This document shows positions 6,567 through 14,661 of a stretch of 28,205 bases of DNA, piece after piece. The stretch is from the NCBI GenBank assembly GCA_021405325.1, contig QWII01000146.1, positions 1 to 28,205 of the forward strand, in the 5' to 3' direction. Source of the stretch: Caldilinea sp. CFX5 (GTDB lineage: Bacteria > Chloroflexota > Anaerolineae > Caldilineales > Caldilineaceae). A model generated the notes under the pieces. The model was not told where the DNA came from. It did not search any database and was given only the letters and a program-made list of their open reading frames with translations. Made by a program: the position numbers and the translations under genes. Position 1 is the first letter of the stretch. Each line of letters begins with the position of its first letter.

Positions 6567-9299
6567 ATGCGTAGAAGTTGGCTGCTGGGGGTGGTCACGG
6601 TTGTCTTCACCTGGGTGTTGTTGACCCATCTCCACGAATTGACCCAATTGGGGCGCACGGTGGCGGGTGGTCACTGGCCCTGGCTTTGGGCTGCACTGGG
6701 GTTACAACTGCTCTATTATGTGGCCTACACCGGCGTCTATCAACGCGCCTTTGCCACTGTCGAGGTGCGCAGCACGCTTTGGGAACTCCTGCCTGTCACC
6801 TATGCCTCGCTCTTTGCCAACATGGCCGCGCCGACCGGCGGGGTGGCGGGCGCGGCGCTCTTTGTCGATGAAGTGACCCGGCGCGGGCAGTCACGCACGC
6901 GCGCCACCGTGGGTGTGCTGCTCATGTTGGTGATCGATTTTGGCGTCCTGGTGCTGATTGTGTTGGCAAGTTTGGGCGTTCTCTGGGCGCGCCGTGACCT
7001 GCGCTTTTACGAAGTGGCGGCGGCGTTGATTCTGCTGCTCTTTGTCCTGGCGCTCGCCGCGGCCTTGCTCTTTGCCCTGTGGCGACCGCTGTGGTTGCAA
7101 ACAACCCTGGATTGGGTGCAACGGCAGGTCAATCGCGCCGGCGGCTGGCTTCGCCGACCGCATCTGCTGGATGACGGCTGGAGCGCCCGCAATTTGGAAG
7201 AGTTTGCACTGGGCGCGCAAGCCATGCGCAACCGCCCGCTCTCCCTCTTCTGGACCGCGCTTGTCGCCTTCATCGCCCATGCCCTGAGCCTCTTGAGCCT
7301 CTACACCCTCTTTCGCGCCTTTGACCAACCAGTGGGCGCCGGGGTGTTGCTGGTCGGCTATGCCATGACCATTCTCTTTACCATTGTCTCACCCACCCCG
7401 AATGGCGTCGGCATTGTCGAAGGGATCATGCCCGTCATCTATACGTCACTAGGGGTGCCGGTTGCGGCGGCGACGGTCATCAGCTTGACCTTTCGGGGGT
7501 TTACCTTTTGGTTGCCGCTGTTGGCTGGGTTTTTCCTGCTGCGCCGGCTCCAACTCTTTACCCCGGCAGAACGTGCACTGGCCGAGCGGGAACAGCCCCA
7601 CCTGGTGGCGCTGGCCACGGCCGTGATGGGGGTGATCAATCTCCTCTCCGGGGCGACGCCGGGGTTGGCGGAGCGGGTACGCTTGATTGTCGATGTGTCG
7701 CCGCTGGAAGTGCGGCATGGCGGCCACATGACCGCTGTGCTGGCCGGCTTTGCCCTGCTCCTGTTGGCCCGTGGGTTGTGGCGGCGCAAGGAGACGGCGT
7801 GGTGGCTGACCTTGATGCTATTAATCCTGTCCGCCATCGTGCATCTGCTCAAGGGGCTGGACTACGAAGAGGCGCTGCTGGCGACCGGGCTGGCGGTTAC
7901 GCTCTGGACGCAACGCTCCCATTTTCATGCCCTCTCCGACCCGCCCTCTTTCTGGCAGGGGCTGCGCGTGTTGGCAATGGCCTTCAGCTTTACCTTAGCC
8001 TATGGCGTCACCGGCTTCTATCTGTTAGATCGCCACTTCCGTGTTCGCTATAGTTTTGATGAAGCCATTCGCCAGACGGTGGTCATGTTCACCCAATTTT
8101 ATGACCCCGGCATTCACCCAATCACTGGTTTCGGGCGCTATTTTGCCAGTTCGGTCTACGTCATCGGCGCGGTTACGCTGGGCTATGCGCTCCTGATGTT
8201 GCTGCAGCCGGTCTTTGTACGCCGCCCGGCCACCGTAGGCGACCGCCGGCGCGCCACCTGGCTTGTCGAGAAATATGGCAACTCTTCACTGGCCCGCTTT
8301 GCCCTGCTGCCTGACAAACTGTACTATTTCAGCCTAGGCGGTTCGGTGGTTGCCTACACCACCAAAGGACGAGTTGCCCTGGCGCTGGGCGATCCGATCG
8401 GACCGCCCGCTGATATGGCCGACGCCATTGTCGCCTTTCAGGAGTTCTGCCGGCGCAATGACTGGTCGCCTGTCTTTTACCAAACGCTGCCTGATTACCG
8501 CAATCTCTATCGGGCAGCCGGTTTTGAATTGCTCTGCATTGGTCACGAAGGGATTGTCCATCTGGACACCTTTACCATCAGCGGCGGGGCGAACAAAAAT
8601 CTACGCGCCATTACCAACCGCTTTACCCGCCTGGGCTATCAAGCCATTGTCCACGAGCCGCCGCTGGCGCCAACGGTGCTGGCCGAATTGCGCGCCGTCA
8701 GCGATGAGTGGCTGACGATGATGCATGGCCACGAGCAGCGGTTTTCTCTGGGATGGTTTGACGATGAGTATGTCGGCAACTTGCCAGTGATGGCGATCCA
8801 TCGGCCTGATGGTGCGATTATCGCCTTTGCCACGATTGTCCCTGAATATCAACACAACGAGATCTCCGTCGATCTCATGCGCCGACGGCGTGAAGTCGAA
8901 GCGGGGACGATGGAGTTTCTCTTTGTTGCTTTTTTACAGTGGGCAAAGGAGCGCGGGTACGCCAGCTTCAATCTGGGGTTGAGCGCCCTCTCCGGCGTCG
9001 GTGAACAGGCCGGCGACCCGGTGATGGAGCGCGCCGTTTATTACATCTACGAACACATCAACCAGTTCTATAATTTCAAAGGGTTGCACGAGTTTAAAGA
9101 AAAATTTCACCCGGAATGGTCGCCCCGTTATCTGGTCTATCCTAGTGTGGCCCGCCTGCCCAGCATCATCACCGCGCTGGCTCGCGCCACGGCGGGCAAC
9201 GGCGTCATTACCGGCTACCTGCAAGCGCTGCTGAAGGGCGCCGGTCTCTGGCTGCCCAAAGCGCGTAGCTGGTTGTCGCGGTCACAACAACGGATTTAG
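6567..9299 (+). CDS. mprF: MprF-like bifunctional lysylphosphatidylglycerol flippase/synthetase
   Basis: This 910-aa integral membrane protein would transfer lysine (or another amino acid) from aminoacyl-tRNA to phosphatidylglycerol and flip the product, lowering surface negative charge and giving resistance to cationic peptides. The N-terminal flippase-type region (about 1-330) has several helices and the family pattern ANMAAPTGGVAGAALFVDE and SPTPNGVGIVEGIMP. A second helix group spans about 380-545. The C-terminal DUF2156-type synthase domain (about 570-880) has ALGDPIGPP, SVDLMRRRREVEAGTMEFLF and FNLGLSALSGVG. The length is slightly above the usual 840-870. The start ATG immediately follows the TAG of the preceding frame and has no strong ribosome site, so translation may be coupled. 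The amino-acid specificity cannot be read from the sequence. Confidence 0.9.
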   Translation: MRRSWLLGVVTVVFTWVLLTHLHELTQLGRTVAGGHWPWLWAALGLQLLYYVAYTGVYQRAFATVEVRSTLWELLPVTYASLFANMAAPTGGVAGAALFVDEVTRRGQSRTRATVGVLLMLVIDFGVLVLIVLASLGVLWARRDLRFYEVAAALILLLFVLALAAALLFALWRPLWLQTTLDWVQRQVNRAGGWLRRPHLLDDGWSARNLEEFALGAQAMRNRPLSLFWTALVAFIAHALSLLSLYTLFRAFDQPVGAGVLLVGYAMTILFTIVSPTPNGVGIVEGIMPVIYTSLGVPVAAATVISLTFRGFTFWLPLLAGFFLLRRLQLFTPAERALAEREQPHLVALATAVMGVINLLSGATPGLAERVRLIVDVSPLEVRHGGHMTAVLAGFALLLLARGLWRRKETAWWLTLMLLILSAIVHLLKGLDYEEALLATGLAVTLWTQRSHFHALSDPPSFWQGLRVLAMAFSFTLAYGVTGFYLLDRHFRVRYSFDEAIRQTVVMFTQFYDPGIHPITGFGRYFASSVYVIGAVTLGYALLMLLQPVFVRRPATVGDRRRATWLVEKYGNSSLARFALLPDKLYYFSLGGSVVAYTTKGRVALALGDPIGPPADMADAIVAFQEFCRRNDWSPVFYQTLPDYRNLYRAAGFELLCIGHEGIVHLDTFTISGGANKNLRAITNRFTRLGYQAIVHEPPLAPTVLAELRAVSDEWLTMMHGHEQRFSLGWFDDEYVGNLPVMAIHRPDGAIIAFATIVPEYQHNEISVDLMRRRREVEAGTMEFLFVAFLQWAKERGYASFNLGLSALSGVGEQAGDPVMERAVYYIYEHINQFYNFKGLHEFKEKFHPEWSPRYLVYPSVARLPSIITALARATAGNGVITGYLQALLKGAGLWLPKARSWLSRSQQRI

Positions 9300-9385
9300 G
9301 AAGCAGCGGATGGTACTACTTCCTCATCGGAAACGGCTGGAACGGCAAGTGCCAAAATCCGCTGCTTCCTAAATCCGTTGTTGTG
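9283..9385. repeat. Long inverted repeat between convergent genes, overlapping the mprF 3' end
   Basis: Arms 9283-9311 and 9357-9385 are perfect 29-bp reverse complements (core CGGATTTAGGAAGCAGCG) around a 45-base spacer. The left arm includes the last codons and stop of the mprF-like gene. The right arm ends 9 bp before the stop of the convergent regulator gene. It is placed to work as a two-way terminator or an mRNA 3' stabiliser. Confidence 0.85.
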
Positions 9386-9394
9386 TTCTCGCCC

Positions 9395-10051
9395 CTACCG
9401 AACCTTCTCTTCGGCGACCAATTTGTGTTGCAGCGCCAGGCGGACAGCCTCGGCGCGGGTGGCAGCTTGCAACTTGGAGAGAATGCTGCTTACATGAAAT
9501 TTCACCGTGGAGAGGCTGACAACCAGTTGCTCGGCAATTTGGGGGTTGCTCAACCCTTTGACCATCAAGGTCAGGACATCTTGCTCCCGCTCGGTCAGAT
9601 CATGGCCCAACGTGTTTCCCTGTTCCGGGCGTTGCTCCAGCAGCGCTTGCATGGCCGCCGGCGCCAGGGCTGTACGCCCCAAGGCTACATTGCGAATCGC
9701 TTCGGCCAGTTCATCCGCCGTGACATCTTTGAGGAGATAGCCGGTGGCGCCGGCGCGCAAAATGCCCTGCACCAGCTCTTTTTCCTTATAGCTGGTCAGC
9801 GCCAAGATCTTCACGGCCGGCAACTGTTGCAAAATTGCGCGCGCCGCCTCCACGCCATTGAGCTTGGGCATCATGAGATCCATCAAGATCACATCGGGCG
9901 CCAGCATCGCCGCCAACCGCACCGCCTCTTCTCCATCCTGCGCCTCGCCCACCAGCGCCATATCCGGCTGGATCGACACAAAAGTCGCCAACCCACTGCG
10001 CACAATAAATTGATCATCCACAATCATCACCCGAATGGGTTTCGTTGCCAT
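9395..10051 (-). CDS. NarL/FixJ-type response regulator with LuxR HTH
   Basis: The receiver domain has acidic residues VDD at 11-13, phospho-acceptor Asp58 in ILMDLMMPKLNG, and Lys108 in YLLKDV. The C-terminal LuxR-type helix-turn-helix follows (LTEREQDVLTLMVKGLSNPQIAEQ, then STVKFHVSSILSKL). Length is about 218 residues, typical for the family. ATG at 10051 is chosen because GAAAGG lies about nine bases upstream. A GTG at 10081 would add ten residues with no homology and would overlap the kinase gene. The gene follows its sensor kinase by 14 bp, so the two form an operon in which the kinase comes first. It ends against the hairpin at 9283-9385. Confidence 0.94.
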   Translation of the reverse strand: MATKPIRVMIVDDQFIVRSGLATFVSIQPDMALVGEAQDGEEAVRLAAMLAPDVILMDLMMPKLNGVEAARAILQQLPAVKILALTSYKEKELVQGILRAGATGYLLKDVTADELAEAIRNVALGRTALAPAAMQALLEQRPEQGNTLGHDLTEREQDVLTLMVKGLSNPQIAEQLVVSLSTVKFHVSSILSKLQAATRAEAVRLALQHKLVAEEKVR

Positions 10052-10065
10052 CGTTGTTTGCCTTT

Positions 10066-11775
10066 CTATCGTCCGTTCCACACCGCCTGAATCTCCGTTC
10101 CCTCATCGGGGTGGCTGGTCACTTGTAGGGCGCCGCCGCTGGCTTCGACCCGTTCGGCCATCATCTTGAGGCCGAAGCGTTCCCCGCTGACGGCGGCTGG
10201 GTCAAAGCCGTTGCCGTCGTCGAGGATCACCAATGCCAGCCCCCGTTCGTTTTGGCGCAGCACCAGTTGGACATTGTCGGCGTTGGCATGGTTGACCACA
10301 TTGTTGAGCGCTTCCTGCAGGGTGCGATAGATCACCACCTTGCGCGCCGGCGGGACATCGACCTTGCCTTCCATGCGCCAGGTGACATTGAGCGCTGTGC
10401 GCCCCATGGTCGAGTCGGCCAGTTGGCGCATCAATTGTTGCAGATCGGCGTCGGCAATGGCGCTAGGGCGCAGTTCCAGCAGTAGGGTGCGCATTTCCGC
10501 CAAGGCGCCACGCACGGCCCGTCGTAACTCTTCCAACTTCTCGCGCCCCTTGACCGGATCAGCCTCCCACACCTTGGGCAAGACATCGGCCAACATACTG
10601 GTGGAAAAAAGCGTCTGTGTCACCGAGTCGTGTAGATCGCGGGCAATGCGGTTGCGTTCGGCAACCGTCGCCGTTGTCAAATCGGCAATCAATTTGTTTA
10701 ACGAGGTCGAAAGCGAGGCCACCTCGGCAGTGCCGGTCAACACGGGGATTGAACCAGCTTCCCCGTGGCGAATGCGTTCGGCGGCTTGGGTCAACGCCAC
10801 CAACTGGCTGGTAATCCGCCCGGCCAGCCACCAGGTCGCCAGGGCAAAGAGGGCGGCAAAGAGCGCGCCGACGGCAAAGATCTGCCATTGGGTGCGTTGG
10901 GCCGGGGCATAGGCCACCGCCACCGGCTGGCGCACCAGCACCGTCCAGCGCACCCCGCCATCTTCATCATGCTCCTGAACGGTGGCATAGCCGGTGACAT
11001 AGCGCTGCCCGTCCGGCCAGGTATTGAGAACGGCGTCATTACCCGCGCCCAGATGTAAAGCGGCCAGCTTCACGGACTGACCAGGCCACGCCGGCGGGGC
11101 AAGCAGGATGGTGCCATCTTGATCCACAATAAACAGCTCGATGGCGGAAGCGGTGGCGACCCGGTGTAAGAGCGTCTGTTCAAATTGGCGCACCCACTGC
11201 CAGTTGAGTTGCGCCCCCAGAACGCCGACTAATTCACCCTCATCGCTCACGATCGGCGCAGCAAAGTCGATGACGCGCGGCGGCTCATTGGCGGCAGAGT
11301 GGACGGAGAGCAGTTCCGCCAACAGGAGCGCTTCGTGGAGGTTGCCGATAAAGGGGGCAATGGCGCCGGCCTGAAACCAGGGCAGATCGGCCACATTTTG
11401 CCCCACCAGCCGATCATCGGTGGCAATCAGGACAGTGCCGCCGGCATTGGCAATGCCAATCCAGGCGTAATCGGTATGAATCTCTTGCACCTTGTGGAGC
11501 AAGGCGCTCTGTTCAGCCAGCGAGGGCATAGGGGTGCGCAACGTCTCATTGGTGGCGGCCATCAAGACAATCTCACGGTAGCGTTCGGTGATCTCCCGTT
11601 CCAGCCGGCCGGCCATCTCGCCGGCCACCATTGCCAACGTCTCGCGTGCGTCCGCCTCCAACTGCCAGGTGGAGATCTGCCCGACAATAAAGCTCAACAA
11701 GGTAACCAGCGCCAACGCCACGCCGCCAAAGGTCAACACCAGGAGCAGGCGCAAGCTTGGTTGTGAACGATTCAT
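10066..11775 (-). CDS. NarL-type sensor histidine kinase with Cache-like sensor, HAMP, HisKA_3
   Basis: This 569-aa membrane kinase has helix 1 at about 10-32, a large periplasm-facing region (about 35-295) of double-Cache character (DYAWIGIANAGGTVLIATDD and FAAPIVSDEGELVGVLGAQL), helix 2 at about 298-318, a HAMP linker, and a HisKA_3 dimerisation helix with RNRIARDLHDSVTQ, His382 being the phospho-acceptor. The ATPase end shows EALNNVVNHANA and ILDDGNGFD. The start ATG at 11775 has GGAAG ten bases upstream; a TTG thirty bases earlier is less likely. Cache domains usually bind small extracellular ligands such as amino acids or organic acids, but the ligand is unknown here. The partner regulator lies directly downstream. 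Confidence 0.93.
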   Translation of the reverse strand: MNRSQPSLRLLLVLTFGGVALALVTLLSFIVGQISTWQLEADARETLAMVAGEMAGRLEREITERYREIVLMAATNETLRTPMPSLAEQSALLHKVQEIHTDYAWIGIANAGGTVLIATDDRLVGQNVADLPWFQAGAIAPFIGNLHEALLLAELLSVHSAANEPPRVIDFAAPIVSDEGELVGVLGAQLNWQWVRQFEQTLLHRVATASAIELFIVDQDGTILLAPPAWPGQSVKLAALHLGAGNDAVLNTWPDGQRYVTGYATVQEHDEDGGVRWTVLVRQPVAVAYAPAQRTQWQIFAVGALFAALFALATWWLAGRITSQLVALTQAAERIRHGEAGSIPVLTGTAEVASLSTSLNKLIADLTTATVAERNRIARDLHDSVTQTLFSTSMLADVLPKVWEADPVKGREKLEELRRAVRGALAEMRTLLLELRPSAIADADLQQLMRQLADSTMGRTALNVTWRMEGKVDVPPARKVVIYRTLQEALNNVVNHANADNVQLVLRQNERGLALVILDDGNGFDPAAVSGERFGLKMMAERVEASGGALQVTSHPDEGTEIQAVWNGR

Positions 11776-11942
11776 AGCACAAACGCTTCCCAGTAGACCA
11801 GCCAAACTGCATCACTATTCATTATCGTGAAATTACTGCCGGTTGTCAAAAGGATCATGAAAGTTTACCAGATCGACTTACTGCCGCCATCAGGAGGACG
11901 GCCAGGTTTCGGTTGGCGAGCGGATAGCTTACCCCCTGCCCG

Positions 11943-11960
11943 ATCGACCAGGGCAAAATC
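11943..11960 (+). promoter_or_regulatory. Second copy of the 18-bp motif found upstream of tatA
   Basis: ATCGACCAGGGCAAAATC differs from the copy at 6062-6079 by one base. It lies 114 bp before the protease start codon. Confidence 0.35.
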
Positions 11961-12021
11961 GCCCCCATCGACTGAAGGCCAATTCAGGCGACCGCCTGAT
12001 GTGCGTTGGGTCTAACGCTTC

Positions 12022-12027
12022 TACAAT
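12022..12027 (+). promoter_or_regulatory. Candidate -10 element for the HtrA-type gene
   Basis: TACAAT lies 47 bases before the start codon. A clear -35 hexamer is not visible at 16-18 bases upstream, so this site is weakly supported. Confidence 0.3.
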
Positions 12028-12074
12028 GGAGTCATCGGTTGAACAAAATTCTTTCAGAAGCGAGGAACAGTGCT

Positions 12075-13544
12075 ATGCAAAACAAACGACGTAATTTCAT
12101 ACTGGGTGGGGTGGCCAGCCTGACGCTGGCCGCCGGTCTGGTTTTAGGGGGCGCCCAGCTTGTCTGGCCGCAAGCCCAAGCCGCCGATGTGCAACCAGCG
12201 CCGGTCGTAGTAGCGCCGGTGACCGACGAGCAAAAGAGCGTTGCTGCGATTATGCCCGAACAGGAACTGCTGTCGGCGCTCTATGATCAGGCGTCGCCGT
12301 CGGTGGTCAATATTCAGGTGACGCTTGACCCAGCGACACAACAACTGGGGCCTTCACAGGAATCGCCTTTCCCCTTTCCCTTCCCCTTTCCCTTTGGGCA
12401 GGGTAATGGTCAGCAGCCTCAGGAAGTGCAACCGGCCCGCGCCGAAGGCAGCGGTTTTGTCTATGACAATGGTGGCCATATTGTGACCAACAACCATGTG
12501 GTCGCCGAGGCTGACCCGGACAACATTATTGTCAACTTTGCCAACGGGGAATGGGCCAAGGCCAAATTGATCGCCCGTGATCCGGCTGCCGACCTGGCGG
12601 TTTTACAGGTGACGCCGCCGTCGAACCTAACCTTGACGCCGCTCAAACTGGCGCCCAAGGATAGTCTGTGCGTGGGCTACTCGGTCGTTGCTATCGGCAG
12701 CCCCTTTGGGCTGGATGAGACAATGACGACGGGCGTGGTCAGCGCTCTTGGTCGCAGTATGCCGACCAATGAAAGCGGCGATGGTACGCCCACCTATTCG
12801 CTGCCTGATCTGATCCAGACCGACACGGCGATCAACCCTGGCAACTCTGGCGGCCCGTTGCTGGATCTCAAGGGCGAAGTCGTGGGTGTGAACTTTGCCA
12901 TCAACTCGCCGGTGCGCGCCAATGCTGGCGTCGGCTTTGCCATTCCGGTCGGCGTGGTGGCGAAGATCGTGCCGGCATTGATCAAGGATGGCGCCTATCA
13001 CTACGCCTATCTCGGCATCGCCGGCCAGACGATCACGGCCCCACTGGCGGAAGCAAAGAAGCTGGCGGACAATACGCTAGGCGTCTATGTCGGGGAAGTC
13101 AACGCGAACGGCCCGGCGGGCAAAGCCGGCTTACGCGCCGAGGACATTATCACCGGGATCGACCAGCAACCGGTCTACCGCTTCGAGGATCTCTTGAGCT
13201 ATCTCTTTAACAACACGGCGCCCGATCAGAAGGTAACGCTCCATGTGCGCCGTAATGGGGAAGAGAGCACGCTTGATGTCACCCTGGGTGAACGCCCCAG
13301 CGCCGAGGCACAACAGGCGGCCACGGCAGAAGGCGCCACCATCGGCATTGCCAAGGCCGTGCAAATTGCCAAGCAAGCCGTCACCGATGGCGAGTTGTTG
13401 CGCCAGATCGACGGCGTCAATGTCACGCAGGACGTTCAGAACGGCAAGCCGGTCTGGGTCGTCACCCTCAGCGGCGACAGCAAGGAAGCCACCGTCACCA
13501 TTGACGCCCACAGTGGCGAGGTGTTGGGGTTGGACGTGCAGTAA
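12075..13544 (+). CDS. Exported HtrA/DegP-type serine protease with PDZ and PepSY domains
   Basis: This 489-aa trypsin-like envelope protease has an N-terminal signal sequence (KRRNFILGGVASLTLAAG; cleavage probably near AQA, about 36) and a low-complexity PFPFPFPFPFG linker (about 98-108). The catalytic residues are His141 (TNNHVV), Asp173 (AADLAVL) and Ser258 (NPGNSGGPLL). A PDZ domain follows (about 320-410; GPAGKAGLRAEDIITGID). The last 65 residues look like a PepSY domain (AVQIAKQAV ... VTIDAHSGEVLG), not part of standard DegP. HtrA proteases degrade or refold damaged exported proteins. PepSY domains are associated with protease inhibition or binding, so self-regulation is possible. The start ATG has GAGGAA eight bases upstream. 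An upstream in-frame ATG at 12006 would hide the signal peptide and is rejected. Confidence 0.93.
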   Translation: MQNKRRNFILGGVASLTLAAGLVLGGAQLVWPQAQAADVQPAPVVVAPVTDEQKSVAAIMPEQELLSALYDQASPSVVNIQVTLDPATQQLGPSQESPFPFPFPFPFGQGNGQQPQEVQPARAEGSGFVYDNGGHIVTNNHVVAEADPDNIIVNFANGEWAKAKLIARDPAADLAVLQVTPPSNLTLTPLKLAPKDSLCVGYSVVAIGSPFGLDETMTTGVVSALGRSMPTNESGDGTPTYSLPDLIQTDTAINPGNSGGPLLDLKGEVVGVNFAINSPVRANAGVGFAIPVGVVAKIVPALIKDGAYHYAYLGIAGQTITAPLAEAKKLADNTLGVYVGEVNANGPAGKAGLRAEDIITGIDQQPVYRFEDLLSYLFNNTAPDQKVTLHVRRNGEESTLDVTLGERPSAEAQQAATAEGATIGIAKAVQIAKQAVTDGELLRQIDGVNVTQDVQNGKPVWVVTLSGDSKEATVTIDAHSGEVLGLDVQ

Positions 13545-13562
13545 GGTAGTAGAGAAGCTTTA

Positions 13563-13636
13563 ATCAACCACGAAGACACAAAGTTCACGAAGAAAGCCCA
13601 AAAAAACTTCGTGAACTTTGTGTCTTCGTGGTTGAT
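13563..13636. repeat. Perfect 30-bp-stem inverted repeat
   Basis: Arms 13563-13592 and 13607-13636 are exact reverse complements around a 14-base loop containing an A-run. The arm core is CCACGAAGACACAAAG, a wording recalled as widespread in spacers of environmental bacteria. It sits after the protease stop and directly before the ribosome site of the small membrane protein, so it may separate expression of the two genes. Confidence 0.85.
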
Positions 13637-13650
13637 CAGGAGAAGGAGCG

Positions 13651-13839
13651 ATGACCGTGGATCGACTACGCAACCCCTATCACCTGTGGCTGCTCCTCTT
13701 TACCCTCGGTATGGGGCTGGATACCCTCGGCATCGTAATTGTTGGCCCCAGTTGGCTGCGCTATGGCCTGATTATTGCAGGCGTAATTGCGCTCTTGCTC
13801 AGCATTGGCGTCGCCGGTCGGCTGCAACGGTCTGAATGA
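13651..13839 (+). CDS. Small two-helix membrane protein
   Basis: This 62-aa protein has two predicted membrane helices (about 12-31 LWLLLFTLGMGLDTLGIVIV and 38-55 YGLIIAGVIALLLSIGVAG) joined by a short loop, with a charged C-terminus. A strong AGGAG/AAGGAG ribosome site precedes the ATG, supporting a real gene. No family is recognised. It lies downstream of the envelope protease but is separated from it by a hairpin. Convergent DUF2277 ends seven bases away. Confidence 0.75.
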   Translation: MTVDRLRNPYHLWLLLFTLGMGLDTLGIVIVGPSWLRYGLIIAGVIALLLSIGVAGRLQRSE

Positions 13840-13845
13840 GCAAGG

Positions 13846-14124
13846 TTAGCCGGCGGCCTGATTGTAGCGGAGCGCCGCGCGTGCTTTGGCCTTAACCGCT
13901 TCGGTTGCCCGATCACGGGGGGGTGCGTTGGTCGCCAAATTGTCGAGCAACTGCTGTGTGATGGCGGCAATCTCCTGTACAGCCTGCTCAAAAGCGGCTT
14001 GATTGGCCTGTGACGGTTTGGTAAAGCCGCTCACTTTGCGCACATATTGTAACGCTGCGCCGTGAACCTCATCCGTCGTGGCTGGCGGTTCAAAATTGAA
14101 TAGTGGTCTGATATTGCGACACAT
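13846..14124 (-). CDS. DUF2277 family protein
   Basis: This 92-aa protein begins MCRNIRPLFNFEPPATTDEV, the characteristic opening of DUF2277 proteins, followed by AALQYVRKVSGFTKPS and a helical C-terminus. Length matches the family (about 80-95). The conserved early Cys and Arg-Asn-Ile are present. Function is unknown; members are cytosolic and occur mainly in actinobacteria, Chloroflexota and proteobacteria. The ATG has GAGG about eight bases upstream. It lies 15 bp after the truncated R2lox gene on the same strand, so the two may once have been an operon. Confidence 0.9.
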   Translation of the reverse strand: MCRNIRPLFNFEPPATTDEVHGAALQYVRKVSGFTKPSQANQAAFEQAVQEIAAITQQLLDNLATNAPPRDRATEAVKAKARAALRYNQAAG

Positions 14125-14139
14125 AAAGATTTCCTCGAC

Positions 14140-14470
14140 TTAACTTTCTATTTCTATCAACTCGGTGAAGGCTGTGGTACGCGCCCGTTCGAGCCACGCC
14201 AGCCGCTTCTGAAACTGGTCAATGGCATAGTTGACGAACTCCTCCTGGGCTAACCCAAAGGGCATCGTTTCATAAGCCCCAAAGATCTCGCCTATCACCC
14301 CCAACGGCAACAACTCATTCATGGTCGTCTCGGCCACGGCCCAAAGCGCCGGTTCTGCCGCCAATAGTCGCGTCATCAAGTAGAGACCATAGGCAATGTG
14401 GCGCGACTCATCCTGTTTGAGCAGCCGCACCCCTTGGCACTGCCCCGGCATCAACCCATTACAAAATGTT
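14140..14470 (-). pseudogene. 5'-truncated R2-like ligand-binding oxidase (R2lox)
   Basis: The reading frame encodes the C-terminal third of an R2lox protein, the Mn/Fe carboxylate oxidase family related to ribonucleotide reductase R2. Recognisable are MPGQCQGVRLLKQDESRHIAYG, ELLPLGVIGEIF, EEFVNYAIDQFQKRLAWLERAR. The DESRH motif holds the last Glu and His metal ligands, but the first half with the other ligands is missing, so no dinuclear centre can form. Full-length members are about 300 residues, and here about 104-110 remain. Homology fades near 14470 and an in-frame stop follows at 14500. No ribosome site is seen before the possible TTG/ATG at 14451-14454. It is probably a decayed gene. 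Confidence 0.75.
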
Positions 14471-14581
14471 GATGACTCATGATTGGTAGGTGCGTCCTGT
14501 CATATCACCGCGAATCTTTGGATTAGCGAATCTGTTTGTTTTTTATACTATACCATAAGTCGGCAAGAATCTTTTGTCTAC

Positions 14582-14611
14582 TTGGCGAATCGTCGGTTTG
14601 TCCGGTATACT
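14582..14611 (+). promoter_or_regulatory. Candidate sigma-70-type promoter for the Gfo/Idh gene
   Basis: TTGGCG (14582-14587), an 18-bp spacer and TATACT (14606-14611) give a plausible -35/-10 pair about 50 bases before the start codon, in a locally AT-rich stretch. A second TATACT occurs at 14544-14549 without a well-spaced -35. Confidence 0.45.
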
Positions 14612-14661
14612 TCAAATAGCCAAGCTGTTAAGTCAAACCAGAACCGTAGAAAGAATCGAAC

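Larger units (their letters stand above)
11776..12074. other. Divergent intergenic region between the sensor kinase and the HtrA-type gene
   Basis: These 299 bp must hold the promoters for both divergent genes. Visible are the motif at 11943-11960 shared with the tatA upstream region, a candidate -10 (TACAAT, 12022-12027) for the protease gene, and a GAGGAA ribosome site at about 12062-12067. No RNA gene and no long inverted repeat was seen, which is unusual among the spacers of this window. Confidence 0.5.

Noticed and set aside
9395..10090. Plus-strand 235-aa frame opposite the NarL-type regulator
   Set aside because: It is a coding shadow of a clearly recognised response regulator.
12006..12074. 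Upstream ATG for the HtrA-type protease
   Set aside because: It would place 23 residues before the signal peptide, while the ATG at 12075 has GAGGAA at the right distance.
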